64,000 nt of DNA from Pseudomonas marginalis (GTDB lineage Bacteria; Pseudomonadota; Gammaproteobacteria; Pseudomonadales; Pseudomonadaceae), in the NCBI RefSeq assembly GCF_024169655.1, contig NZ_JALJWV010000001.1, positions 997,001 to 1,061,000 on the forward strand, read 5' to 3'. Position 1 is the first letter of the stretch, and each line of letters opens with the position of its first letter. Under the pieces are notes generated by a model. It was not told where the DNA came from, did no database searches, and saw only the letters and a program-made list of their open reading frames with translations. Both the position numbers and the translations under genes were made by a program. Positions 38,876-47,534 of the stretch are shown here, one piece after another.

Positions 38876-39505
38876 TCACAGGTACTTGACTTCGATCGTG
38901 GTGGAGCCGTCGATCAGCACTTCATTGCTCAGGTCCAGGCTGTTGGCGGCGGCGATCTGGGTGTCGACCAACAGCTCGACGATCACGTTCTTGAGCGGGA
39001 TCGGCTTACGGTTCTGTCCCGTCGAACCGTCGCCGAACGCCGCCAGGTACTGGCTCTGCCACATCACATCGTCGATGGGGCGCCAGCTCACGCCGTCCAA
39101 TGACTCGATGGGCTCGGCGGCGACGTTGTCGGCCACCGGGCTCCTGAGGGAAATCCAGAACGTGCCGATTTTTTGCAGGTTGTTGATCAAGCCCAGGCCG
39201 TAACCGTAGCTGCTGGTCGACGACCCGGCGCGGTTGTCGGTGGTGTGCAGCGCAAACAGGGTCTGGGCTTCGCAGTCGACGTTGAATTGCAGCCGGGCGG
39301 TGGGCAGGTTGGTCGCCGTGGTGAGGTTCAGGTCTTTGGCCGAGAGCTTGCCGTGATCCACCAGGCCATTGCCGGACAACGTTGGTGTGCAGGCGCTCGG
39401 GGTAATCACGCCAGTGACCGCCAGCTCCACGGTGCTGGCGGCAAATGTCATGCCGCTGCCGACAAGGGCGATGGCGGCGGTGAGGGCGGCTAAGGGCTTT
39501 TTCAT
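38876..39505 (-). CDS. DUF1120 fimbrial subunit 1 (first gene of operon)
   Basis: The 209-residue secreted protein starts at MKKPLAALTAAIAL with cleavage near TFA-AS. It has the strand VELAVTGVITPSAC, cysteine FNVDCEAQTLFALHTTDN and C terminus TIEVKYL with penultimate tyrosine. As the promoter-proximal gene it may be the major subunit, which in many chaperone-usher systems is first and most expressed; this is inference. Confidence 0.84.
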   Translation of the reverse strand: MKKPLAALTAAIALVGSGMTFAASTVELAVTGVITPSACTPTLSGNGLVDHGKLSAKDLNLTTATNLPTARLQFNVDCEAQTLFALHTTDNRAGSSTSSYGYGLGLINNLQKIGTFWISLRSPVADNVAAEPIESLDGVSWRPIDDVMWQSQYLAAFGDGSTGQNRKPIPLKNVIVELLVDTQIAAANSLDLSNEVLIDGSTTIEVKYL

Positions 39506-39920
39506 GTGATCGCGCTTCCGGTGCAAAACTGATCGCCGACGGGTCAAGGGGGACTCGTCGGCAACGAGGTGGCGACCGCCTGGAGTGGCCGGTCGCGTCC
39601 CGCTCTGGGGATGCCGGGCAATTTATCGGGGGGAAGGCGTCGGGCAAATACAACAAATACGACAATGGGCGGATGTCGCACACGCCGAATCGACTTGTCG
39701 GAACTCGTTTTAGTGTTTGTAGGAAATATAAGGATTTCGTAGTTGTTGTATCGCTTCAACGCGCTCATTCAAATAGCGTTCCGGCCGATAGTTCTTCACA
39801 GCACATTCGAACAGGTCTGAGCGTCAGCGTTTGAACTGCGGCCTCTGCGTCGGCGGATGGTGTGTCAGCCGTTGAGGTTGCCGAGTCCGGCGCCGCGCGC
39901 TTTTTGAAGTTGAGGTAGTC
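39506..39920. promoter_or_regulatory. Divergent regulatory region between the fimbrial operon and the response regulators
   Basis: The 415-base gap has no gene and is clearly more AT-rich in its middle. ATACAACAAATACG (39648-39661) and its near-complement CGTAGTTGTTGTAT (39738-39751) match at 13 of 14 positions. An imperfect palindrome TAGGAAAT-ATAAGG-ATTTCGTA (39720-39741) overlaps the second arm. These are plausible binding sites for the adjacent NarL-type regulator, but no promoter hexamers are clear enough to name. Confidence 0.5.
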
Positions 39921-40748
39921 ATGTCATCAGGCCCTATCCCAGGCGACCGAGCAGGGGATGACCGGGTCGCGCAGCCCCCGTCGACCTTGCATTGGCGTGA
40001 GCTCAAGGTGTTGTTGGTGGACGATCATCCCGCGTATTGCCTGCTGATGAGCGCCATGCTCGAGCGGCTGGGGCTGGCTTTTGAAGTGTGCGCACACGGG
40101 CGGGCCGCGCTGGCGATTCTGGACGTTACCTGTGTCGACCTGATTTTCAGCGACTGCCAAATGCCGGTGATGGACGGCTATGCCATGACTCGCGAACTGC
40201 GCCGCCGCGAACAGCGCGCCGGGACGCAGGGCGTGCCGGTCATCGCTTTCACCGGCAAACTGGGCGCGCGTGAAATCCAGCAGTGCCAGGCCGCCGGTAT
40301 GGATGCCTGGCTGGACAAACCGGTGACCTTCCAACAACTGCGCCAGGTGCTCGGCGACTGGCTGCCCGGCCCGCGTATCAGCGAGGCCGCGCAGCCGATG
40401 TTGGCGGTCGAAGGGCGCTGGCCGAGTCGCGCACGGCTGGGGCAACTGTTCGGATGCCCGGAGGCGTTGCCCGGCATCCTGGCGAGCCTGGTGTACGAAG
40501 CCGAGATCGATCTGCATGCGCTGGCCCAGGCCACCGACGGCTTGCACGCGCAGGCAACGGTCGAGCACTTGCACCGTTTGATCGGCAGCGTGGCGTTCTT
40601 CGGTGCCACACCGCTGGAAAAGCGCGGTCACCTGCTGATCGAAGCGATCAATCGCGACGGCGTGGCCATGCACCTTCAGCGCTTGCTCGCATTGCGCAGC
40701 GACTTGATCGGGTATTTGAACTATTTATCGACGTTAGGAAATGGATGA
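39921..40748 (+). CDS. Response regulator with receiver and Hpt-like domains
   Basis: In this 275-residue protein the receiver domain (about 28-145) has the acidic pair LVDDH, phospho-acceptor Asp in FSDCQMPVMDGY, and the conserved Thr and Lys (FTGK, LDKP). The C-terminal helical region contains LHRLIGSVAFFGA, resembling the Hpt motif HxLKGS with Ile for Lys. There is no DNA-binding domain. It probably acts as a phosphorelay intermediate between an unlinked hybrid kinase and the next gene's product. It is divergent from the fimbrial operon. Confidence 0.82.
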   Translation: MSSGPIPGDRAGDDRVAQPPSTLHWRELKVLLVDDHPAYCLLMSAMLERLGLAFEVCAHGRAALAILDVTCVDLIFSDCQMPVMDGYAMTRELRRREQRAGTQGVPVIAFTGKLGAREIQQCQAAGMDAWLDKPVTFQQLRQVLGDWLPGPRISEAAQPMLAVEGRWPSRARLGQLFGCPEALPGILASLVYEAEIDLHALAQATDGLHAQATVEHLHRLIGSVAFFGATPLEKRGHLLIEAINRDGVAMHLQRLLALRSDLIGYLNYLSTLGNG

Positions 40749-40929
40749 CAGCTAATGCTGATTCTTGTTGTAGGCCTTTAGAGTGGGCAATTTCCTTTTT
40801 TTCTGTAGGGTAAGATCCTGATCCCAGGGATTGCTGGGCTATCTGCCATTACGGCTTTTGGGGGCGGTTGTTGCTGATCCGATCCGGGAGTACTTTGCGC
40901 GGATTCAAGTTGCCGTCATGGTGGTGCTC

Positions 40930-41565
40930 ATGCTTCGTGTAATTATTGCTGACGATCATCCCATTGTGCGTATCGGGCAGAAAGTGGTGATAGAAGCCAA
41001 TGGCCGGTGCAAAGTCGTCGCCGAGGCCGACGGTCCGGATCAGTTGCTGGCGCTGGTGGACAGCACGCCGTGCGACATCCTGGTCACGGACTTCGCCATG
41101 CCGGGTAACCAGCAAGCCGACGGTTATGGCTTGCTCGGCCTGATGCGGCGCCGACACCCGGACTTGCCGGTGATTCTGGTGACCATGTTTGCCAGCGTCG
41201 CCACCCTGCGCGAATCGTTTGCCCAGGGCGCGCGGGCGGTCCTGGCCAAGAGCGCGTCGGCCCGCGAACTGCCCCTGGCGATTGCCGCCGTCAGTGAAGG
41301 GCGCACCTTCGTCAGCGAATGTTTGCGCGCGCAACTGGCGGAGGCCGGGACGGGCAATCAGCAAGCCGTGCCGCAGTTGTCCGGCAAGGAGCGTGAAGTG
41401 GTGCGTATGCTTGCCAGCGGCATGACCGTCAGCCAGATCGCCGCGCGGGTCAACCGCAGCATTTCGACCATCAGCAAGCAGAAAAGCACGGCGATGACCC
41501 GGCTGTGCATTTCCACCGATGTGGATCTGTTCGCCTACGCCCGCAGCAGCGGCATGGTGCCCTGA
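40930..41565 (+). CDS. NarL/FixJ-family response regulator (LuxR-type HTH)
   Basis: The 211-residue regulator starts at MLRVIIADDHPIVR. Its receiver domain has phospho-acceptor Asp in ILVTDFAMPG and Lys in LAKSASA. A C-terminal LuxR-type helix-turn-helix follows (LSGKEREVVRMLASGMTVSQIAARVNRSISTISKQKSTAM). An ATG four codons upstream is an alternative start. Its position next to the REC-Hpt protein and opposite the fimbrial operon suggests it controls those fimbriae, comparable to RcsB- or RocA-type control of cup fimbriae. Confidence 0.9.
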   Translation: MLRVIIADDHPIVRIGQKVVIEANGRCKVVAEADGPDQLLALVDSTPCDILVTDFAMPGNQQADGYGLLGLMRRRHPDLPVILVTMFASVATLRESFAQGARAVLAKSASARELPLAIAAVSEGRTFVSECLRAQLAEAGTGNQQAVPQLSGKEREVVRMLASGMTVSQIAARVNRSISTISKQKSTAMTRLCISTDVDLFAYARSSGMVP

Positions 41566-41668
41566 GCCCGCAACGGTCAGCGGCTTATTTACGCGGCGAA
41601 TGTTGGTAGCCTTGGCGCTGCGGGCGGCTTATCGTGCGCTATCTTTTCAACGCCAGCGGAGCCTGCCC

Positions 41669-42139
41669 ATGAGTGATGCCCATAACGCCCTGATCAGCGA
41701 GTTCTACCGCGCGTTCCAGCGCCTCGATGCGCAAGCCATGGCCGCCTGCTATACCGACGACGTGGTGTTCAGCGACCCGGCGTTCGGCGAACTGCGCGGG
41801 CGCGATGCCGGGGATATGTGGCGCATGCTCACCACGCGGGCCAAGGACTTTTCCCTGACCTTCGACCACGTGCGCAGTGACGACAGTACTGGCAGCGCCC
41901 ATTGGGTGGCGACGTACCTGTTCAGCGCGACCGGCAATACGGTGGTCAACGACATCGGCGCACGCTTCGTGTTTCGCGACGGCAAGATCTGCGAACACCA
42001 CGACCACTTCGACCTGTGGCGCTGGTCGCGCCAGGCCCTGGGCCTCAAGGGGCTGCTGCTGGGCTGGTCGCCCGCGCTGAAAAACGCCGTGCGCGCCCAG
42101 GCGCTCAAAGGCCTGAGGGCATTTCAGGCCAGTCGTTGA
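41669..42139 (+). CDS. NTF2-like (SnoaL-type) protein
   Basis: The 156-residue protein has the NTF2/SnoaL cone fold pattern: LISEFYRAFQRLDAQAMAACYTDDVVFSDPAFGELRG, and later ICEHHDHFDLWRWSRQALG. Such proteins may be small hydrolases or isomerases, or only bind ligands, and the activity here is unknown. It appears to be transcribed alone, before the GIY-YIG gene by 36 bases. Confidence 0.85.
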   Translation: MSDAHNALISEFYRAFQRLDAQAMAACYTDDVVFSDPAFGELRGRDAGDMWRMLTTRAKDFSLTFDHVRSDDSTGSAHWVATYLFSATGNTVVNDIGARFVFRDGKICEHHDHFDLWRWSRQALGLKGLLLGWSPALKNAVRAQALKGLRAFQASR

Positions 42140-42175
42140 TAAGATTGGCGCTCCTCTGGTTTGCCGAATCGACCC

Positions 42176-42451
42176 GTGACTGATCTTTCTGAAGCCAAAC
42201 CCTGGTTCGTGTACCTGGTGCGTGCCGCCAACGGTTCGCTGTATTGCGGCATCAGCAATGATCCGGTGCGCCGGTTTGCCTCCCATCAAAGCGGCAAGGG
42301 CGCACGGTTTTTCCTCTCCAGCCCGGCCGTCGCGCTGGTGTACACCGAGCAGTGCGCCAGCAAAGGCGAGGCGCTGCGCCAGGAGCGCCTGATCAAAAAA
42401 TTGAAGAAGAGCGCCAAGGAGTGCCTGGCGGCGAGTGGCGCATTGATCTGA
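42176..42451 (+). CDS. GIY-YIG nuclease-superfamily protein (UPF0213 type)
   Basis: This is a 91-residue single-domain protein. The GIY-YIG motif reads [22 protein letters not shown], with the catalytic-type Arg, and the C-terminal [19 protein letters not shown] segment is typical of the YhbQ-like family. I use the GTG at 42176; an upstream TTG would add five residues. The substrate is unknown; relatives cleave damaged DNA. Confidence 0.87.
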   Translation: MTDLSEAKPWFVYLVRAANGSLYCGISNDPVRRFASHQSGKGARFFLSSPAVALVYTEQCASKGEALRQERLIKKLKKSAKECLAASGALI

Positions 42452-42527
42452 TTGATGGGCGCCTATCTCACCCCTGCACGATTTTGCAGGCTAAGCTAAC
42501 CGCTCATTTCATTGCGCGGAGCCTGGC

Positions 42528-43463
42528 ATGTCAGAGTTGATCCTCCATCACTACCCGCAGTCCCCTTTCGCTGAAAAAGCCCGTCTGCTCCTGGGCTTCA
42601 AGGGCTTGTCCTGGCGCTCGGTGCTGATCTCGCCGGTGATGCCCAAGCCGGACCTGATGGCTCTCACCGGCGGCTACCGCAAGACCCCGGTGCTGCAGGT
42701 CGGCGCCGATATCTACTGTGACACGGCACTGATCGCCCACCGGCTGGAGCAGGAAAAAGCCGGGCCGGCGCTGTTTCCCCAAGGCCTGGAACTGGTCACC
42801 CAGGGTTTCGCCGCCTGGGCCGATTCGGTGGTGTTCGCCCATGCCGTGGCGTTGGTGTTCCAGCCTGAATCCCTGGCGGCCAAGTTCGCCAAAGTCCCGC
42901 CCGAAATGCTCAAAGTGCTGGTGGCCGACCGCGCCAAGCTGTTCAGCGGCGGCACCGCTGCCCGCCTGCATGTGGAGCAAGCCAAGCATCAATGGCCGGC
43001 GATCATCAGCCGCATCGACCAACAATTGCAGCACCAGGCGGGGGATTTTCTGTTCGGTGAGCCGTCGATAGCCGACTTTGCCCTGGCCCATCCGCTGTGG
43101 TTCCTCAAAGGCTCGGCGGTGACCGCGCCGTTGGTCGACGCGTATCCCGCCGTCGCCACCTGGCTCGACCGGGTACTGAGCTTTGGCCATGGCACCGCCA
43201 CCGAGATGAGCACCGAGCAAGCCCTGGACGTGTCGCGTCACGCTACCCCGGCGGCGTTGCCCGATGAAGTGTTCGAGGATTTGAATGGCTTCACGGCCGG
43301 CCAGCCGGTGACCATTGCGGCCACCGACTACGGCACCGACCCGGTGCTCGGTGAGTTGTTGTTTGCCGGCCGCGAAGAACTGATCCTGCGCCGTACCGAC
43401 GAACGCGGCGGCACCGTGCATGTTCACTTCCCGCGCTTGGGTTTTTGCATTCAGGCGCAATAA
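42528..43463 (+). CDS. Glutathione S-transferase family protein with extended C terminus
   Basis: The 311-residue protein has an N-terminal thioredoxin-like fold (LILHHYPQSPFAEKARLLLGFKGL), a cis-Pro equivalent (RKTPVLQ), a helical GST C domain, and an additional beta-rich tail of about 70 residues (from roughly 240) not found in standard GSTs. The usual N-terminal Ser/Cys catalytic position reads SPFAEK. The substrate is unknown. Confidence 0.85.
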   Translation: MSELILHHYPQSPFAEKARLLLGFKGLSWRSVLISPVMPKPDLMALTGGYRKTPVLQVGADIYCDTALIAHRLEQEKAGPALFPQGLELVTQGFAAWADSVVFAHAVALVFQPESLAAKFAKVPPEMLKVLVADRAKLFSGGTAARLHVEQAKHQWPAIISRIDQQLQHQAGDFLFGEPSIADFALAHPLWFLKGSAVTAPLVDAYPAVATWLDRVLSFGHGTATEMSTEQALDVSRHATPAALPDEVFEDLNGFTAGQPVTIAATDYGTDPVLGELLFAGREELILRRTDERGGTVHVHFPRLGFCIQAQ

Positions 43464-43526
43464 ATCCAGATTATTTTCAACCTGAGGTGAGGTAAACCCA
43501 GCGCCCATCCGTGTAGTGCTTGAAAC

Positions 43527-43541
43527 TGCGATTAATTCGCA
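43527..43541 (+). promoter_or_regulatory. Possible Fur box before the TonB receptor gene
   Basis: TGCGATT-A-ATTCGCA is a near-perfect 7-1-7 palindrome that matches 10 of 14 positions of the Fur consensus TGATAAT-A-ATTATCA. It lies 33 bases before the receptor start. The GC-containing arms make it a weak match. Confidence 0.4.
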
Positions 43542-43573
43542 TTAACAGCGTTTTCTACACGGATTCTCACAGC

Positions 43574-45988
43574 ATGAAATCGACGGCGGGCGGTTGGGTT
43601 AAACAGTGGCTGGGAGCCTCGGTCTTGACGGTATCGGGGCTGGCGCTGCTGCCTCTGAGTGTGGCGCAGGCGCAGGAGCAACAAAGCGCCCAGTTCAACT
43701 TTGCCCTGGCGGCCAAGCCGCTGCCCCAGGCGCTCAGCGATTTCAGCCGGGTCACCGGGCTCAGCGTGATCTATACCGACGAAGCCCCTTACGGTCTCAA
43801 CGCCCCGGCCGTCAGCGGCCAGATGAGCGCGACCCAGGCCCTGCAACGCCTGTTGGGCGGCTCCGGTTTTACCTTCCGCCAGATCGACGCCCGCACCCTG
43901 GCCCTGGAGCCCGTGCCCAGCGACGGCGCGCTGAACCTGGGCGCCACCACCATCAGCGCAGTCGCCGAGCCCGCCGACAGCACCAGCTACCAGCCGCCGC
44001 CCACCAGCTCGGTGATGCGTTCCCGTGGCCTGCTGCTGGAGACTCCGCAAACCGTCAACGTCGTGCCCGCCCAAGTGTTGCGCGATCAACAACCGCGCAA
44101 CCTGGATGACGCCCTGGCCAATGTCAGCGGCATTACCCAGGCCAACACCCTCGGCAGCACTCAGGATGCGGTGATGCTGCGCGGCTTTGGCGACAACCGT
44201 AACGGCTCGATCATGCGCGACGGCATGCCGATTGTGCAGGGCCGTGCGCTGAACGCCACGGCCGAACGGGTTGAAGTGCTCAAGGGCCCGTCGTCGCTGC
44301 TGTATGGCATCCAGGACCCGGGAGGCGTGGTCAATATCGTCAGCAAAAAGCCGCAGTTGGTGCAGTCCACCTCCTTGACCGTCCGTGGCTCCACCTTCGG
44401 CAACGGCAAGAACGGCAGCGGTGGCAACCTCGACACCACGGGGCCGATCGGTGACAGCGGCTTGGCGTACCGCTTGATCGTCGACCACGAGGACGAAGAT
44501 TACTGGCGCAACTACGGCACGCACCGCGAGAGCATGATCGCGCCGTCCCTGGCCTGGTATGGCGATACCACCAAGGTGGTGTTCGCCTACGAGCACCGCG
44601 AGTTTCTCTCGCCGTTCGACCGTGGCACCGCCATCGACTCCAAGACCAATCACCCGTTGGACATCCCCGCCACCCGGCGCCTGGATGAGCCGTTCAACAA
44701 CATGGAAGGCCGCTCCGACCTGTATCGCTTCGAGGCCGATCACGAACTGAACGACGACTGGACGGCGCACGTCGGCTATAGCTGGAACCGCGAGACCTAT
44801 GACGCCAGCCAGGTCCGCGTCACCTCGGTCAATACCAACGGCACCTTGACCCGCAGCATGGACGGCACGCGTGGCGCACTGACCACCGACCGCTTCGCTA
44901 CGGCCAGCCTGGAAGGCAAGGTCAAGCTCGGCGGCATGCAGCATGATCTGGTGTTCGGCCTCGACGATGAATACCGCAAGATCTATCGCGCCGAACTGAT
45001 CCGTCAGGCGCAGCGCAGTGCCTTCAGCTACGTCAACCCGGTGTATGGCAACGATGTGCAAGGCACCACGGTGAGCGCCAAGGACAGCGCGCAGACCGAC
45101 TTGCTGCGCAGTGATTCGCTGTTCTTGCAGGACGCGATTCACCTGACCGACCAGTGGATCCTGGTGGCCGGCGCGCGCTATCAGATGTACGACCAATACG
45201 CCGGCAAAGGCGTGCCATTCAAGGCCAATACCGACGGCAATGGCCAGAAATGGGTGCCGCGTGCTGGCCTGGTGTACCGCTACACCGACGAACTGTCGTT
45301 TTACGGCAGCTACACCGAGTCGTTCAAACCCAACTCCACCATTGCCCCCTTGACCGATGGCAGCGTGCTCCAGGGCAACCTGCAGCCGGAAGAATCCAAG
45401 GCCTGGGAGTTGGGAACCAAGCTCGACATGCCGGGGCGTATCACCGCCAGTGCGGCATTGTTCGATATCACCAAGCGCAATGTGCTGGTGTCCGACAGCT
45501 CCAGTGGGGAAACGGTCTACAGCGTGGCGGGCGAAGTGCGCTCCCGTGGCCTGGAACTGGACGCCAGCGGCCAGCTCAGCGAGCGCTGGAGCCTGATCGG
45601 CAGCTATGCCTATACCGATGCCGAAGTCACCCAAGACCCGGCGCTGCAAGGCAAGCGCCTGCAGAACGTGGCCAAACACACCGGTTCGTTGTCGGCGGTG
45701 TACGACGTCGGCAGCCTGCTCGGCGGCGATGACCTGCGCGTCGGTGCCGGTGCGCGTTACGTCGGCCAGCGCGAAGGCGATGCCAATAACAGCTTCAATC
45801 TGCCGGGCTATACCGTGGCCGATGTGTTTGCCTCCTACAACACCAAAATCGAAGGGCAGAAGGTCAAGTTCCAGCTCAACGTGAAGAACCTGTTCGATCG
45901 CACCTACTACACCTCGGCGGCCAGCCGGGTATTTGTGTCGATGGGGGATGCGCGGCAGGTGTCGGTGTCCAGCACGCTGGAGTTTTGA
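43574..45988 (+). CDS. TonB-dependent siderophore receptor with signalling (STN) domain
   Basis: The 804-residue outer-membrane receptor has a signal peptide ending AQA-QE and an STN signalling domain (about 33-115, ALAAKPLPQALSDFSRVTG). A plug (about 150-270: TPQTVNVVPAQVLRDQQ, RVEVLKGPSSLLYGIQDPGG) and a 22-strand barrel ending in phenylalanine (SVSSTLEF) follow. The STN domain implies control of a FecR/FecI-type sigma pathway; no such pair is adjacent, the nearest being at 60930-62482. The plug and barrel look like the ferric-hydroxamate/catechol siderophore group. The ligand is unknown. Confidence 0.92.
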   Translation: MKSTAGGWVKQWLGASVLTVSGLALLPLSVAQAQEQQSAQFNFALAAKPLPQALSDFSRVTGLSVIYTDEAPYGLNAPAVSGQMSATQALQRLLGGSGFTFRQIDARTLALEPVPSDGALNLGATTISAVAEPADSTSYQPPPTSSVMRSRGLLLETPQTVNVVPAQVLRDQQPRNLDDALANVSGITQANTLGSTQDAVMLRGFGDNRNGSIMRDGMPIVQGRALNATAERVEVLKGPSSLLYGIQDPGGVVNIVSKKPQLVQSTSLTVRGSTFGNGKNGSGGNLDTTGPIGDSGLAYRLIVDHEDEDYWRNYGTHRESMIAPSLAWYGDTTKVVFAYEHREFLSPFDRGTAIDSKTNHPLDIPATRRLDEPFNNMEGRSDLYRFEADHELNDDWTAHVGYSWNRETYDASQVRVTSVNTNGTLTRSMDGTRGALTTDRFATASLEGKVKLGGMQHDLVFGLDDEYRKIYRAELIRQAQRSAFSYVNPVYGNDVQGTTVSAKDSAQTDLLRSDSLFLQDAIHLTDQWILVAGARYQMYDQYAGKGVPFKANTDGNGQKWVPRAGLVYRYTDELSFYGSYTESFKPNSTIAPLTDGSVLQGNLQPEESKAWELGTKLDMPGRITASAALFDITKRNVLVSDSSSGETVYSVAGEVRSRGLELDASGQLSERWSLIGSYAYTDAEVTQDPALQGKRLQNVAKHTGSLSAVYDVGSLLGGDDLRVGAGARYVGQREGDANNSFNLPGYTVADVFASYNTKIEGQKVKFQLNVKNLFDRTYYTSAASRVFVSMGDARQVSVSSTLEF

Positions 45989-46075
45989 GCCGGCGGCGGG
46001 GGCCGGTGCCCTCGCCACAAACCCCCGGAGCTGTTAGCGTTGCCGCCCCTGACAGTTTTGCGGAAAACGGTATTG

Positions 46076-47533
46076 ATGCGGTTTGCACGAAGGTTACACA
46101 CCAGCGCGATGCTGGTCGGCTTGAGCGTTTTACTCGGAGGCTGCGCCAGCGTTGCGCCGACCTCCAGCCCTTCAACCCTGGACCACCTGTTGGCCGACCC
46201 GGCCCTGAATGGCGCCACGGTTTCGCTCATGGTGCGCGACGCCCGCAGCGGCGACACGCTCTATCAACACAACCCGCGCACGCGGTTGGTGCCGGCCTCC
46301 AACCTCAAGCTGCTGACCACCGCGGCGGCGATGGATGTACTAGGCCCGCAGTATCGGTTTTCCACCCAACTGCTGAGCGACGGCACGCAGCAAGGCGAGC
46401 GCCTGAGCGGCAACCTGTACCTGCGCGGCCTGGGCGACCCGACCACGCAGTTCGCCGATTACCAGGCACTCGCCGCGCAACTGGCCAGCCAGGGCGTGCG
46501 TCAGGTGCAGGGCGACCTGGTGTTCGACGATAGCTGGTTCGATGCGCAGCGCCTGGGCGTGGATTGGGCTCAGGACGATGAAAGCACCTACTACGGCGCG
46601 CAGATTTCGGCGCTGACCGTGTCGCCAAATTCTGATTTTGATGCGGGCACATTGATCGTCACGGCCACGGCGCCCATGAGCCCCGGCCAGCCGGTCAGTG
46701 TGGCGATCAGCCCGGCCACCGATTACGTGCAACTGAGCAACCGTGCGGTGAGCGGCTCTGGCAACAGCTATGGGATCACGCGCCAGCACGGCACCAACCT
46801 GCTGCAACTCACGGGCGCGCTGGCGCCGGGCAAGCACAGCCGGCAATGGGTGAGTGTGTGGGAGCCGACGCAACTGGTGGCCAATCTGTTTGAACAGGCA
46901 TTGGCGCAACAGGGCATCCAGGTGCTGGGCCGGCGCGTGATCGGGGGGGCAAGCCCTGCGACGGCCAGACTGCTGGCGGAGCATCAATCGGCCCCGTTGC
47001 AGGAACTGATCACGCCGCTGCTCAAACTTTCGAATAACAACATGTCCGAAGCCTTGCTCAAGGCCATGGGCCGCCAGACCGCGAACGCCGGAACTGCGCA
47101 GGCGGGCGTGGCGGCGGTGGCGGCCTTCATGCGGCGCCAGGGGTTGGACCCGGCGAGCCTGAATCAGGTGGACGGTTCGGGGTTGTCGCGGCGCAATCTG
47201 GTGTCTTCCCAGGCACTCACCGACCTGTTGTTGGCGACATCCAAACAGCCGTGGTTCGAGGCTTGGTACAACGCCTTGCCGATTGCCGGTAACCCCGAGC
47301 GCATGAGCGGCGGCAGCCTGCGCTATCGCCTGCGCGGCACGCCGGCGCAAAACAACCTGCACGCCAAGACCGGTTCCATGGGCGGCGTGTCGTCATTGAG
47401 CGGTTACATCACCGATGCCCACGGGCGGCGCCTGGTGTTTTCGATGATCAGCAACAACTACCTGAGCGACGCGGCACCGATCCGCGCCCTGGAGAACCGT
47501 CTGGCCGTCGCCCTGACGCAATGGCACGACTGA
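46076..47533 (+). CDS. dacB: D-alanyl-D-alanine carboxypeptidase/endopeptidase (PBP4 type), lipoprotein-like
   Basis: The 485-residue class C penicillin-binding protein has the three active-site motifs in order: SNLK (from PASNLK), SNN (LSNNNMSEAL) and KTG (HAKTGSM). The N terminus carries a lipobox LLGGC with Cys23, suggesting membrane anchoring. It trims or cleaves peptidoglycan cross-links. It converges with the IclR regulator gene, one base apart. Confidence 0.93.
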   Translation: MRFARRLHTSAMLVGLSVLLGGCASVAPTSSPSTLDHLLADPALNGATVSLMVRDARSGDTLYQHNPRTRLVPASNLKLLTTAAAMDVLGPQYRFSTQLLSDGTQQGERLSGNLYLRGLGDPTTQFADYQALAAQLASQGVRQVQGDLVFDDSWFDAQRLGVDWAQDDESTYYGAQISALTVSPNSDFDAGTLIVTATAPMSPGQPVSVAISPATDYVQLSNRAVSGSGNSYGITRQHGTNLLQLTGALAPGKHSRQWVSVWEPTQLVANLFEQALAQQGIQVLGRRVIGGASPATARLLAEHQSAPLQELITPLLKLSNNNMSEALLKAMGRQTANAGTAQAGVAAVAAFMRRQGLDPASLNQVDGSGLSRRNLVSSQALTDLLLATSKQPWFEAWYNALPIAGNPERMSGGSLRYRLRGTPAQNNLHAKTGSMGGVSSLSGYITDAHGRRLVFSMISNNYLSDAAPIRALENRLAVALTQWHD

Positions 47534-47534
47534 T

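Noticed and set aside
43532..46018. A very long open reading frame (over 800 codons) on the minus strand opposite the TonB receptor gene
   Set aside because: The plus-strand protein has a complete, motif-rich receptor sequence. The antisense frame has no recognisable domain and is rich in Ala, Gly, Val and His, as expected from GC-biased third positions.
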